Source of the DNA: Exiguobacterium sp. KRL4
GTDB taxonomy: Bacteria; Bacillota; Bacilli; Exiguobacteriales; Exiguobacteriaceae
DNA: 64,000 nt
Assembly (NCBI RefSeq): GCF_001870785.1
Contig: NZ_MOLV01000026.1
Coordinates: 1 to 64,000 of the forward strand
Reading direction: 5' to 3'
The notes below the pieces were generated by a model. That model did no database searches. It saw only the letters and a list, made by a program, of their open reading frames with translations, and had not been told where the DNA came from. The position numbers and the translations under genes were made by a program. Shown in pieces: positions 27,622-38,886 of this stretch (its first letter is position 1; every line of letters begins with the position of its first letter).

Positions 27622-28656
27622 TCACACTTCTTGTGTCACGAGCCATTTGAACCAGCGACCATGTCCATCCGTTTCAGCAATCGTCTGTTCCGTCAAGACA
27701 CCGTCGATGTAGGCATCCAGATGCAGGTAACGGTCCTGGACGTTATTATAAACGTGATAGAGATTCCGCGTCCGCCCGATTTCTTCGACGACCTGCAACA
27801 GTTCTTTTTTGACCGCGAGCGGCATCTGGTTCGCGACATGCGTATGGAAAATACAGAGGATACTGTCGTCCGGTGTATCTGCTGCATAGTGCGGCAACAG
27901 TCGAACTCCGTCCCCTTCGACCAGCTCCAGCGGGAACTCTTCGACGTACCGGGCAGCCGACTCGAACATCGCGAGCCGCTCGTGGTGTTCCGTCCAAATC
28001 AACGCTTTCAGCCAGAGTTGTTCATCCGCATCTTTCAAGTCGACGATGTTCAGATCAAGTCCGATCCGACTTGTGACCGGCGGCGGTGTTTGTGCCATAG
28101 CCGGCGTTTCCGTCCCTTCGATGACTGATGTCAACTGAAGGCGTGATGATGGATTTCCGACGACTTCCCCGTTTCCATAATCGTAGCTGTATTGATCGAA
28201 CAACAGTTGCAAGCCGGCACTCGTCCCGATTTCAAGTAACGCGAGTGGTCGCTTAGTCTGCTGGTGGATCTGGCTGAAGACCGGATACAGATACGTACAG
28301 CGCCGGACCTCGTTCGTTTGGACGAGTCGTTGCGCGAGCAATGGAATCAGGTCCGTTTCGTAGGTCTGACAAAATGACTGAAAGTCTGCGAAGGAATCCA
28401 CAAAGGGTTTTGGCTGTTTCGTCACGCTCGGATAGTACGCGGCGAGCGGATGATTGACCCCTTTCAGCAACAGATAGTGGACGGCACCAAACAGGAGATT
28501 CGGAACCGGTTGCCCGTCGCGTGCATGCCGGCACAGTTCAAGAATCGCCGGATCCTGTGCAATTTCGAGCGATAAATATTCATACAACGGACTCGAATTT
28601 CGGCACTCCCGTTCGGCAAAGGTCTGAAAGCGTTGGGCTAGTTCTGTTTCTGTCAT
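27622..28656 (-). CDS. DUF2332 family protein
   Basis: 344 residues with the DUF2332 layout: start FQTFAERECRNSSPLYEYLS, then FGAVHYLLLKGVNHPLAAYYPSV, LLEIGTSAGLQLLFDQYSYDYG and the late segment HTHVANQMPLAVKKELLQ. The GTSAGLNL-like motif resembles a methyltransferase-type glycine loop, but the family has no established activity. AAAGGGGGA precedes the ATG. Abuts the wrbA fragment; its 3' end may have been brought there by a deletion. Confidence 0.85.
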   Translation of the reverse strand: MTETELAQRFQTFAERECRNSSPLYEYLSLEIAQDPAILELCRHARDGQPVPNLLFGAVHYLLLKGVNHPLAAYYPSVTKQPKPFVDSFADFQSFCQTYETDLIPLLAQRLVQTNEVRRCTYLYPVFSQIHQQTKRPLALLEIGTSAGLQLLFDQYSYDYGNGEVVGNPSSRLQLTSVIEGTETPAMAQTPPPVTSRIGLDLNIVDLKDADEQLWLKALIWTEHHERLAMFESAARYVEEFPLELVEGDGVRLLPHYAADTPDDSILCIFHTHVANQMPLAVKKELLQVVEEIGRTRNLYHVYNNVQDRYLHLDAYIDGVLTEQTIAETDGHGRWFKWLVTQEV

Positions 28657-28727
28657 GAATCGTTCCCCCTTTTTTCATTATCCATCTTAATATTCCCTAA
28701 ATCATTCCAAACCCCTGTTTCCGACAT

Positions 28728-28764
28728 CAAAAAAAACTCTTCCGCCTGTAACAGGGGAAGAGTT
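28728..28764 (-). terminator. Acyltransferase gene terminator
   Basis: On the minus strand AACTCTTCC pairs with GGAAGAGTT, followed by a run of eight U. Confidence 0.9.
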
Positions 28765-28774
28765 CAGATGACGA

Positions 28775-30808
28775 TTAATCGGCTTGTTTTTTCTTAAGAA
28801 TATCCGTCACAACTTCATTCAGTTTCTGTTTAAAGACCGGTCCGAAGCTTTCGGCATACGAGTTCGTCATATGACTGACGTCACGGTAGATGACGACGTT
28901 ACCGATGACCGGACGGAATTCTCCGTCGACGCGGAAGTAATCCGTCAAGTCGAGTTTATAGAGCGACTTGTTCGTCTTTTCGAAGTTTTTCCAGTACGCT
29001 TCATCACGCTGGTTGACTTCGGCGTTCATCTTCTTCGTCGTCTCTTCAATGCTCGTCGTCTCAAGCGATTCGAGGACGTTAAAGCTGTAACGGGGATTAT
29101 CCCGTAGCGCCAAGCCGTCGATGCCGTACTCATCTTTGACGTACTGCATCTGATCGACCATCTGTTGATGAATCTTATCTTTCGTCGCATCCGCCGCCGT
29201 GACGTGCGAGATGATGAGATCAATATCGGCATCCTTCAAATAGTCGAGGACATTTTGATTCCAGACGCCTTTTAAGACATTATCGTCGTAGCCGGTCGAG
29301 AAGCGTGTCCCGGAACGGGTGATGTTCAAGACCCGGTACTTCTCACCTTTCGCGGCTTCATGAATCGCTCCGAACCATTGCTCCGAATGCGAACTGCCGA
29401 CAAGGGCAATCGTTGCGATATAGTCTTTCGTTTCCCCGTACTCGCCGACTTTGACGTCACTTTTGCTCAGTCCCTGATTGCTGCCATCAGTATGGACGAG
29501 CGGCAAGTCGTCAAAGACGTTCGCATAGGACGGGAACGGATCGTGCTCCGGCGTTTTGTCCGGATTCTTGACAGCCATTGCTCCCGGATAATCGCTTGCG
29601 CTGACCCCGTTCTTTAATTCCTGTTCTTCGAAATATTTCAGTCCGAAGAGTGACCCGATCAACAAGACATTGATGCTCATCATGAGACCGAGCTTCTTGA
29701 AGGCCGACCGGTCGACTTTCGCACTGCGGATCGGTTTTTCGATGTATTCCGTCATCAGGTAAGACAACAGAATCGACGACAGGATGATTAACGTTCCTGT
29801 TAAAAAGCCCGGTGTCTGCTGAACATTGTAGCGGTAAAACTCAAGCAGGACCCAGTGCCAGAGATAAATCCCGAAGGCAATGCCTCCGAGTTTGACCATC
29901 GGCTTTGATCCAAGGAAACGTTTGATGCCGAACGTCGTCTCGCGTGTTCCCGACAAGACGATAAACAAGGCACACGTCATCGGCCACAGGGCGATGTAGC
30001 CCGGGAACATTTGAGAGACGTTAAAGAGAATACCGGTCAGGACAAGACCGATTAATCCGAGCCATCCCATCAAAGTCGCCATCCATTTCGGAATATGAAT
30101 CGACGACAAGTTGATGCAGAGCAGGCTACCTAAGGCAAATTCCCAAACACGCGTCATCGTGATGAAATAGGCCCACGGCTGATTCACTTCCGTTAAATAG
30201 ATCGAATAGCTTAACGACGTGACGAACAACACTCCTAAAATCGTATTGATCATCGGTTTGACGTTTTTGATCGTATACTTCTTGACCATCCATAAGATGA
30301 ATGAGAACAGAACAAACCAAATCATGTAAAACTGACCTTGAATCGACAGTGCCCAAAAATGTTCGACCGGCGACTTCATTTGGCTCGCATCCAAGTAATC
30401 CGTACTCGAAATCGCCAGTTGCCAGTTTTGGTAGAAGAACATCGAGGCAACGACTTCACGAATCGTCTTCTCTAAAATCGACTGCGGTAACAAAAATGAG
30501 CTTAAAACCAGCACGACGGCCAAAATGAACAAGACCGACGGCAACAGCCGTTTAATCAGCTTCGTGACGTACGGCAGAAAACGAAATTCACCCGTTCGGT
30601 TGATTGTCGAGATGATCGACGTCGTGATCAGGAAACCGGAGATGACGAAGAACACATCGACGCCGCCTGATACACGATTGAACCAGATATGATAAACCGC
30701 GACGAGTAACGCGGCGACGACACGTAACCCTTCGATTTCCGGTCGAAACTGACTTTTGGTGTTGATGAGTTTTTGAGGCTGGACTTCCTTGTGATTCAGT
30801 TGATTCAT
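28775..30808 (-). CDS. OatA-type membrane acyltransferase with SGNH domain
   Basis: 677 residues. Acyltransferase-3 membrane domain (about 25-400, ten or so helices) with RPEIEGLRVVAALLVAVYHI and GGVDVFFVISGFLI, then an extracellular SGNH domain with Ser in LVGSSHSEQWF near residue 470 and the Asp/His pair in YRDVSHMTNSYAE near the C-terminus. This is the OatA layout that O-acetylates peptidoglycan or another wall glycan and can protect from lysozyme. The exact acceptor is not shown by sequence. Monocistronic, with its own terminator. Confidence 0.9.
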   Translation of the reverse strand: MNQLNHKEVQPQKLINTKSQFRPEIEGLRVVAALLVAVYHIWFNRVSGGVDVFFVISGFLITTSIISTINRTGEFRFLPYVTKLIKRLLPSVLFILAVVLVLSSFLLPQSILEKTIREVVASMFFYQNWQLAISSTDYLDASQMKSPVEHFWALSIQGQFYMIWFVLFSFILWMVKKYTIKNVKPMINTILGVLFVTSLSYSIYLTEVNQPWAYFITMTRVWEFALGSLLCINLSSIHIPKWMATLMGWLGLIGLVLTGILFNVSQMFPGYIALWPMTCALFIVLSGTRETTFGIKRFLGSKPMVKLGGIAFGIYLWHWVLLEFYRYNVQQTPGFLTGTLIILSSILLSYLMTEYIEKPIRSAKVDRSAFKKLGLMMSINVLLIGSLFGLKYFEEQELKNGVSASDYPGAMAVKNPDKTPEHDPFPSYANVFDDLPLVHTDGSNQGLSKSDVKVGEYGETKDYIATIALVGSSHSEQWFGAIHEAAKGEKYRVLNITRSGTRFSTGYDDNVLKGVWNQNVLDYLKDADIDLIISHVTAADATKDKIHQQMVDQMQYVKDEYGIDGLALRDNPRYSFNVLESLETTSIEETTKKMNAEVNQRDEAYWKNFEKTNKSLYKLDLTDYFRVDGEFRPVIGNVVIYRDVSHMTNSYAESFGPVFKQKLNEVVTDILKKKQAD

Positions 30809-30967
30809 TTTACATTAGCTCCTATACTTTTTTCTCATGCTGAAAAAATTGAATTGAAATTTTTCCCTTCATCGTTAAACACGCACCAATTCATCCTAAA
30901 GTAAAATACTAATAAAATCCATCATAATAGTAATTACTTTTGCGTTTCTTTTATCATCGGCCACGAC

Positions 30968-31002
30968 AAACACGACTCTTCTGACAACGAAGGGTCGTGT
31001 TT
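30968..31002 (-). terminator. Possible terminator after large secreted protein gene
   Basis: AAACACGAC pairs with GTCGTGTTT, with an inner CTTC/GAAG, ten bases past the stop codon. The U-tract is weak. Confidence 0.6.
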
Positions 31003-31011
31003 GCATGTAGC

Positions 31012-33174
31012 TTATTTCACGGTTAACGTAAACGTTTTACTCTTACGTAGTTTGATGGACTCCGCATGGACCGTCACACGTGTTCCCCGTTTTTGTTTCG
31101 GGAACGTCATCGTCTGTGTTTTTCCGGTTGCGATTTTCGTATACCGCTTCTTGTTGATCGTCACGACAATCGTCTTGCCCTTGGTCGCTTTGACTTTCCA
31201 TGCCGTGCTTGCCGGACTTAACGCCGTCGTGTACGACTTTAGTGTCGGATTACTAGCAGCGACGACCCGTTGCTCGGAAACTTGCAGTTGTGTTCCTTTC
31301 CGCGCCACCAATTTGACGACTTGACCGACTTTTAACGGTTTCGTCGGGATGGCGAACATCCGCGTTTTCTTCCGGTCGATATACGCTATGTATTTGCCGT
31401 CGATGTAGAGTTTTCCGTAGGAAGCGTTCCAATCGAGTGCACCGTCAATCGTCGTCTGTTCGTCATTTAACGGGTTATTTAATGTACTAAATAACATCAC
31501 GCTGTCTTTTAACGAAAGTGATTTTGATACGTAACTGCCCGAGCGGACAATCCGGTACTCCGCCAGTTGATCTGTATAGGGAATCGTTATTTCTGTTTTC
31601 TTGATTGCCGGCACGGCTGTGATTTTTTTCTTTCCGTAGTAGACGGTATACGTTCCGCCGTCATTTTTACTCTCCAGACGGTACGTGAAGGTTTTAAAAT
31701 TCGTATTTGTCGACTGGGTCACACGTGGTACTTCGTATCCAACGACCATCCGTTGCACCGTCATGTCCTTATCAAATACATTCCCGCCACCGATTATAAA
31801 CGAGATCGGTTGCCCGAATAGTCCCGTCGTGCCAAGTGGAAGGGTCAGCATCCCGTTCTCATCCGATACCGCGCTGTTGATACGTGTCCCGTCCTTACGG
31901 AAGACACTGACCGGCACATCAGCCTGCCCAAGATCAATCCGGTAGGTATAGAGACCTTCTTTGACTTCCGTTAATCGATCGAGCGTCGCCGTCAAATACC
32001 GTTGATGTTGATACCGTGTCGTATCTTTCAGTACGACACCTGTTCCCGTCGTATAAGCGACGGTGTAAGCCGTATTGTAAATCCGCTTTTGGCTTGTCGG
32101 AATCCGGATTACGTTCTCTTGTTGATCCACATCTCCTATAAACGTGACATTCTGAAGCGCAAGCGGCTCCGTCGTCCCGTCGATTCGAGTCAGCTGAATG
32201 TCCGGTTTCAATGGCGTCTTCTCCAGGAGCACGGTGTCCGCTTTCGTCCGATCATCAATCGCGATCGGTTGGCGTAAGTAATTTTTAAAGTCGAGCAGCG
32301 TCGTTTGTCCGTTCGCCCGGTAAATGGCACGTCCGTCGGTCAGGACTTCTTGTGCCAAGTCATCGGAATAGTCGACTAGTGTCTTGAGTTGTCCGGTTTT
32401 CCGGTCAAGGTAATACAAGGAAGACGAACGGTTATCGTCTTTTGTCTCATCTTCTTCTGTCAGTTGCATATACAAACCGTCTGTCGTTTCATATGCTCCA
32501 CGGACAAATTGATCCGTTCGTTTGTTCGGTAAGGCATACGTCTGATTGGTTTCCACATTCCGGATCACGGCTGTCTTGCTGATATCAAGAATCCAGTCCC
32601 CTGTCAGCGGAGAAAATTCGGTCACGTCGATGGACCGAACTTTCGCAAACGTTCCATCCGCCTGCACATCGTACCAGTCGGCGACGCCGTCCCGAATCAA
32701 GGAGAAGCGGTTCGGACCAATCCACTGAACGGACGGACTGCGTTCATCCTTCAACGTGTCACGGATGACGAATTGGTTTCCCTTTCGCTCCAGTACATGA
32801 AACGTGTCCGAGGCTGCGCGTGCCATGAGATGATCTTGATCAAGAACCCGTAAATACTCCAGGTTTTCAGGGAGAGCCACTTCTTCTGATGTCCCGGTTT
32901 TCGCGTTCATAAAGTAATACGGCTGAAAGCTTTCGTCGAAATAATCGTCTTGGAACAAGAACAACGTCTTGTCAGCAGAGTTCGCCCGAAGGAACGCATA
33001 CGGCGATACGCCACTTGGATATGGCGTCGTTTGTTTCGTTTCCAGGTCATAAAATCCGATGATCGCCTGATCATTTTTTTTGATGTCATACGGGGCAGCT
33101 TCAGTCAGTGTCGTCAGCGTCAACCAAGTTCCGCAGACCAGTGCGGCACTTCCCATCCAATGTTTCCAGTTCAT
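31012..33174 (-). CDS. Large secreted protein, unknown function
   Basis: 720 residues with a Sec signal peptide ending near TLTEAAPYD (residue about 27). The first half (about 40-330) has recurring short beta blocks, such as LDQDHLMARAASDTFHVLERKG and WIGPNRFSLIRDGVADWYDV, resembling a beta-propeller. The second half looks like Ig-type beta sandwiches, ending with RVTVHAESIKLRKSKTFTLTV, a pattern also seen at the end of the subtilase at 52216. No catalytic motif recognised. Likely an exported surface or matrix protein. Confidence 0.7.
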   Translation of the reverse strand: MNWKHWMGSAALVCGTWLTLTTLTEAAPYDIKKNDQAIIGFYDLETKQTTPYPSGVSPYAFLRANSADKTLFLFQDDYFDESFQPYYFMNAKTGTSEEVALPENLEYLRVLDQDHLMARAASDTFHVLERKGNQFVIRDTLKDERSPSVQWIGPNRFSLIRDGVADWYDVQADGTFAKVRSIDVTEFSPLTGDWILDISKTAVIRNVETNQTYALPNKRTDQFVRGAYETTDGLYMQLTEEDETKDDNRSSSLYYLDRKTGQLKTLVDYSDDLAQEVLTDGRAIYRANGQTTLLDFKNYLRQPIAIDDRTKADTVLLEKTPLKPDIQLTRIDGTTEPLALQNVTFIGDVDQQENVIRIPTSQKRIYNTAYTVAYTTGTGVVLKDTTRYQHQRYLTATLDRLTEVKEGLYTYRIDLGQADVPVSVFRKDGTRINSAVSDENGMLTLPLGTTGLFGQPISFIIGGGNVFDKDMTVQRMVVGYEVPRVTQSTNTNFKTFTYRLESKNDGGTYTVYYGKKKITAVPAIKKTEITIPYTDQLAEYRIVRSGSYVSKSLSLKDSVMLFSTLNNPLNDEQTTIDGALDWNASYGKLYIDGKYIAYIDRKKTRMFAIPTKPLKVGQVVKLVARKGTQLQVSEQRVVAASNPTLKSYTTALSPASTAWKVKATKGKTIVVTINKKRYTKIATGKTQTMTFPKQKRGTRVTVHAESIKLRKSKTFTLTVK

Positions 33175-33293
33175 CTATGTAGAACATCCTTTCAAAATCC
33201 AGTGATTAATTCTATTTTATTCCATTTTTTCTCTTTATTCAGACATTTTTTATAAATCAGGTCAATGACAAACACATCCCAACCAATTCAAAC

Positions 33294-33319
33294 GTTCGTT
33301 CTCATTTAGTTGAGGGTAT
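33294..33319 (+). promoter_or_regulatory. Possible sigma-B-type promoter of ltaS-like gene
   Basis: GTTCGT (33294-33299), 14-base spacer and GGGTAT (33314-33319), a partial match to the sigma-B form GTTT-N12-15-GGGTAT. The -10 is good, the -35 partial. Confidence 0.4.
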
Positions 33320-33358
33320 AGATTACTTCAAAACGATGAAGAACGTTAGGAGAATATT

Positions 33359-35164
33359 ATGATCGTATTTGGTTACGCCCTCTACTTATTGTTAGGCACG
33401 TTAAAATTCGTGCTGTTCAGCTTTTATACCAACACCGCTTTTCCGGTTGACCTTTTTTTAATGAACCTCGCCGGGATGTTAATGCTGTCGAGTTGGACGC
33501 TGTTGATCCAGTGGAAAAAACGCCGTTGGATTTGGCTCGGTCTTTTAATTGCCCACAGCTTCCTCTTGATTTCCGATCTGTGGTACTACCGCTATTTCGA
33601 AGATTTCCTGTCAGTCTCGTTAATGTCGCAGATGTTGCAGATGGGTGATGTCAGCAGCGGTTTCGCCGCTTTGATCCTGCCGACTGACTTCCTGTTGTTT
33701 GCTGACAGCTTGATCTTCTTAGCAATTCTCTTCTTTACGCGCAAAAAGACGTTTGCCGTCACGAAAAGCAAACGCCAAAAGACAGCAGGTCTTGTCTTCC
33801 TCACGGGTGTGATCCTGTTTGCTGCGCCAGTCACCTACAGCGTCGTCAAAGAAGACCAACGGCTCAGCCAGTCAGTCTCTGACATGCGGGACTATTATCA
33901 GCTCGGTTTCTGGGGGTACCATGGACTCGATCTGCTCCGCGGAATCCAAGAGGCAATCGCTCCGGACGAAGCCTTGACCGCGTCTGAGCGCCAACGAATC
34001 GAGGACAACTCGACTTCAGTCGCAAAAGGCGTCACGAAAAAACCGAACATCATTCTCGTCCAACTGGAATCGTTCCAAGAATCCGTCATCGACCAAACCG
34101 TGAACGGTCAAACGTTGACACCGAACCTGAATAAGCTGAAACAAGAATCGCTGTACTTCCCGTCGTTTTATCATCAGACCCATGAAGGACGAACTTCGGA
34201 CGCGGAATTCATCACGAACACGTCGCTCTATCCATTGAAGTCGGGTTCAGTCTACACCCGGTTCCCGGACAATGAATTCGGAGCGTTGCCTGAATTGTTG
34301 CGCGACAACGGTTACGACACCGCTGCCATGCATGCCTATGAAAAAGGATTCTGGAACCGGGATCAAGTGTATCAGAACCTGGGCTTCAATCATTTCTTCA
34401 GCCAAAAGGATTATCCCGATCAACAAGAAATCGGGATGGCGTTAAACGACAAACAGTTTTTGACGACATCGATTGAGCATATGGAAACACTCAAGGAACC
34501 GTACTTCTCGTTCCTCGTCGCCCTGACGAGTCACACGCCGTATGAGATTCCAAAAGACAAACGGGAGCTCGATTTGTCCGGTTACGAGGATCCAATGTTA
34601 AAACGTTATTACCAGACTGTCCATTATGTCGACGAGGCCGTCGGACAGATGGTCAAGGAGTTGAAGGCAAAAGACATGTGGGACGAGACACTCGTCATCT
34701 TTTACGGCGATCATGACAGTGGGTTGACGAACGAAGGCAGTGAGATGCAACAAAAAGCACAGATCGACAATGCCGTCGACGCCTTTGCCCTCGACCGCCA
34801 AGTCCCGTTGTTCATCAAAAAACCAAATCAAGATACGGGACAAGTCATTCAGGAGAACGGCGGACAAATCGATGTCGCCCCGACGATTGTTGATTTACTC
34901 AATCTCGAGTCCCCGTATATGATGGGCAACTCGCTGCTCGATGACGAACCGAATCTGACCGCTTTCCGCGACGGTTCGTTCCGTTACAAGGACTACTATT
35001 ACGAAGCGAACCTGACGGAAAAAGCAGGCAACGGCATCTGTTATGACGTCTCGACGAAAAAACAGATCGACCGTGAGATGTGCCAATCGCAAACGAAACA
35101 AGTACGAAACGATTTGCGTCTGTCGGATGCGATTATCGAAAAGAACGGATTGGAGCAAGACTAG
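33359..35164 (+). CDS. ltaS: LtaS-type lipoteichoic acid synthase / sulfatase-family phosphoglycerol transferase
   Basis: 601 residues. About five N-terminal membrane helices (to about residue 170), then an extracellular alkaline-phosphatase-fold domain. Metal and catalytic motifs: NIILVQLESFQES, the nucleophile Thr near residue 279 in GRTSDAEF, the His in SHTPYEIP and the GDHDSG metal site. Polymerises glycerol phosphate from phosphatidylglycerol onto a lipid anchor, or is a primase-type paralogue. It has no separate signal peptidase site that I can define. TTAGGAGA precedes the ATG. Confidence 0.92.
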   Translation: MIVFGYALYLLLGTLKFVLFSFYTNTAFPVDLFLMNLAGMLMLSSWTLLIQWKKRRWIWLGLLIAHSFLLISDLWYYRYFEDFLSVSLMSQMLQMGDVSSGFAALILPTDFLLFADSLIFLAILFFTRKKTFAVTKSKRQKTAGLVFLTGVILFAAPVTYSVVKEDQRLSQSVSDMRDYYQLGFWGYHGLDLLRGIQEAIAPDEALTASERQRIEDNSTSVAKGVTKKPNIILVQLESFQESVIDQTVNGQTLTPNLNKLKQESLYFPSFYHQTHEGRTSDAEFITNTSLYPLKSGSVYTRFPDNEFGALPELLRDNGYDTAAMHAYEKGFWNRDQVYQNLGFNHFFSQKDYPDQQEIGMALNDKQFLTTSIEHMETLKEPYFSFLVALTSHTPYEIPKDKRELDLSGYEDPMLKRYYQTVHYVDEAVGQMVKELKAKDMWDETLVIFYGDHDSGLTNEGSEMQQKAQIDNAVDAFALDRQVPLFIKKPNQDTGQVIQENGGQIDVAPTIVDLLNLESPYMMGNSLLDDEPNLTAFRDGSFRYKDYYYEANLTEKAGNGICYDVSTKKQIDREMCQSQTKQVRNDLRLSDAIIEKNGLEQD

Positions 35165-35168
35165 AATA

Positions 35169-35207
35169 CAAAAAAAACGATCCTGACTTCTGTCGGATCG
35201 TTTTTCG
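35169..35207 (+). terminator. Terminator after ltaS-like gene
   Basis: AAAAACGATCC pairs with GGATCGTTTTT; U-rich on both strands, so it may also serve the convergent acetyltransferase gene. Confidence 0.9.
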
Positions 35208-35256
35208 TGTCTCACTTTTCACTATACGAATTTTGATTAGCAATAGTTCAACAAAG

Positions 35257-35799
35257 TTAAAAGATTTTGTACCAATACAACGTAAGATCAATATTCGGAT
35301 TAGCCGACTGTTTGAGCGTATCCACTCCACCAAGGACAAACCCTTCTTTTGCGTAAAAACGGCAGGCAATCAGATTATCGTTCTGCGCTTCAAGCGATAA
35401 GCCAATCAATGATTGTTCCTTCGCCCAGGTTTCGGCTGCTTCAAGCAACAAGTGACCGACACCGCTTTTTCGATAATTCTTTTTGACAGCGATATTTTCA
35501 ATATAGGCAAAACGGTTCCAATCTTTGACGAGGCGGATTTGACCGACGCACGCATCTTCGCGGAAGGCTAACAAGACGATTTTTTCACTACTATCGATAT
35601 AAGAAAACCAATCCAATTTATCGTCTGGAAAGCGTATTTCCGATGGTGTATCGTATAACTCTTCTTCATAAGACCAGACACCGTCAGAAAATTTCGGGAG
35701 AACTTTTCCGACAATTGGAAAGGGTTCGTTAGCTGCATTGACGATAGTTATGAACTTGTCTTTTAATGGCTCAATTGTGATTTTTTCAAATTGGTGCAC
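35257..35799 (-). CDS. satA: GNAT acetyltransferase, streptothricin acetyltransferase (SatA/Sat4)-like
   Basis: 180 residues from the GTG at 35799, which has AAAGGG eight bases upstream. Sequence features closely follow Sat4/SatA as I recall them: WNRFAYIENIAVKKNYRKSG with the acetyl-CoA loop, LSLEAQNDNLIACRFYAKEGF, then LYWYKIF at the end. SatA acetylates the beta-lysine of streptothricin and gives resistance; B. subtilis carries a housekeeping homologue, yyaR. Whether it confers resistance here is unknown. It lies in an AT-rich stretch with the kinase-like gene behind it. Confidence 0.85.
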   Translation of the reverse strand: MHQFEKITIEPLKDKFITIVNAANEPFPIVGKVLPKFSDGVWSYEEELYDTPSEIRFPDDKLDWFSYIDSSEKIVLLAFREDACVGQIRLVKDWNRFAYIENIAVKKNYRKSGVGHLLLEAAETWAKEQSLIGLSLEAQNDNLIACRFYAKEGFVLGGVDTLKQSANPNIDLTLYWYKIF

Positions 35800-35881
35800 T
35801 TCTCTCACCCTTTGTTATGTAGTCTCCAAGATAACTCTTCACATTAGAAAGTCAAATTTTTTTCGAACTGCAAAATTAATT

Positions 35882-36421
35882 TTAAGAATCTGTACTTAAG
35901 TATTCTTTAACCATCGCCAGACATTTTTCGACTGAATAGTCGCCTTCAATCCTTAATATCGGGCACGATAATTCATCCATCCATTGCTCGTGCAAGGCTT
36001 TACTTCGAACTTCCAGACCCGCATGGTCATAAAGAGCAGCCCATTTAAGAAACGTTTGCGATTGTTCATAATTTTCACCACCCGGTAGTACCTCTTCCCC
36101 GTACCGTTCTATTTCCCGTTTCTGCAGTCTTTCGAGTCTGACCTCCGGTGGTATCCATAAAAAAATAACGAGGTCAAAATAAGTAGCAAAGCAGTTACCC
36201 CAACCTACAGTTGCTCCCGATAAAACCCATTGTTCAGAATGTAACAAATCCTTCTTCAACATTTCTATTCTTTCAGGTACAGGTCGCTGTTCAGTAAACT
36301 TGGATATCCAATAGTAATCATCCGTATCCAAAGATTTATGGGGAAGGACTTCTGCTAAAGCTTTGCCCAGTGTAGATGTTCCTGATCCTGAAGCCCCTAT
36401 GATATGGATTTTGTTCTTCAT
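35882..36421 (-). CDS. P-loop kinase-like protein (adenylate-kinase/FlaR-like)
   Basis: 179 residues. Walker A IIGASGSGTSTLGK at residues 6-19, then LDTDDYYW, which resembles the acceptor-side Asp motif of small-molecule kinases, and a lid-like Arg-rich stretch RLERLQKREIERYG. Proteins of this type are annotated as AAA or adenylate-kinase-like, or topology-modulation proteins; the substrate is unknown. AAGGGGTGAG lies before the ATG. Base composition is AT-richer than the flanks, suggesting later acquisition. Confidence 0.8.
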   Translation of the reverse strand: MKNKIHIIGASGSGTSTLGKALAEVLPHKSLDTDDYYWISKFTEQRPVPERIEMLKKDLLHSEQWVLSGATVGWGNCFATYFDLVIFLWIPPEVRLERLQKREIERYGEEVLPGGENYEQSQTFLKWAALYDHAGLEVRSKALHEQWMDELSCPILRIEGDYSVEKCLAMVKEYLSTDS

Positions 36422-36724
36422 TCTTTCTCACCCCTTACAAGCGTTTTATGTATCTATTATATAGTTTCCTTAATTTCACATTACATTTTTTCAAAGACAC
36501 CTGCTACTCTTTTTAAAGCATTCGAAACAGCCTTATACTAATAAATAGAAGCCATCATCTTTTAAAACAAACTTTAAAAGAAATTCTGTGTACTGGCGTA
36601 GTAAAAAAAGACCCTCTATAAGTTCAAAGAACTTACAAAGGATCTCCCCGATTTTACATTAAATTAGCACTTTATAATCCGGTTCCACTACAAATCCCAT
36701 TGATTAATAGGTTGTATGGTTAGA
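36422..36724. other. Intergenic stretch, no gene seen
   Basis: About 300 AT-rich bases between the kinase-like gene and groEL. Apart from the groEL terminator at 36603-36644 I see no coding frame or recognisable element. Confidence 0.6.
36603..36644 (-). terminator. groEL terminator
   Basis: On the minus strand GAtCCT and TGTAAGTTC pair with GAACTTAta and GAGGGTC around a UUU loop, followed by U7. About 80 bases past the groEL stop. Confidence 0.8.
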
Positions 36725-38666
<1,942 letters not shown>

Positions 38667-38697
38667 GCGAAACATCCTCCTTGAACATGACTGTTTT

Positions 38698-38724
38698 TTA
38701 GCACTCACTTAATTGGAGTGCTAA
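38698..38724 (-). promoter_or_regulatory. CIRCE operator (HrcA)
   Basis: TTAGCACTC-N9-GAGTGCTAA is a perfect consensus CIRCE, between the groESL promoter and groES. HrcA represses here, with activity set by GroEL. Confidence 0.98.
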
Positions 38725-38733
38725 CATATTTTT

Positions 38734-38762
38734 ATCTTAAACGGTTTTCGGTTGGAATTCAA
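38734..38762 (-). promoter_or_regulatory. groESL promoter
   Basis: TTGAAT (38762-38757), 17-base spacer, TAAGAT (38739-38734), placing the start of transcription at the CIRCE element. Confidence 0.8.
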
Positions 38763-38886
38763 GCCCGAACCCTTATCCGTTTTCCCGAAATCGACATCTT
38801 TGAACCATCACCATTCGTGCGCCCGGTCGGTTTGTTTGTTACAATCGGGACAGTACCTTCATTACAAAGGAGCTGTGTCCTAACCG

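Noticed and set aside
35170-36500. Complete transposon carrying the satA-like gene
   Set aside because: No transposase, terminal repeats or target duplication could be found around it.
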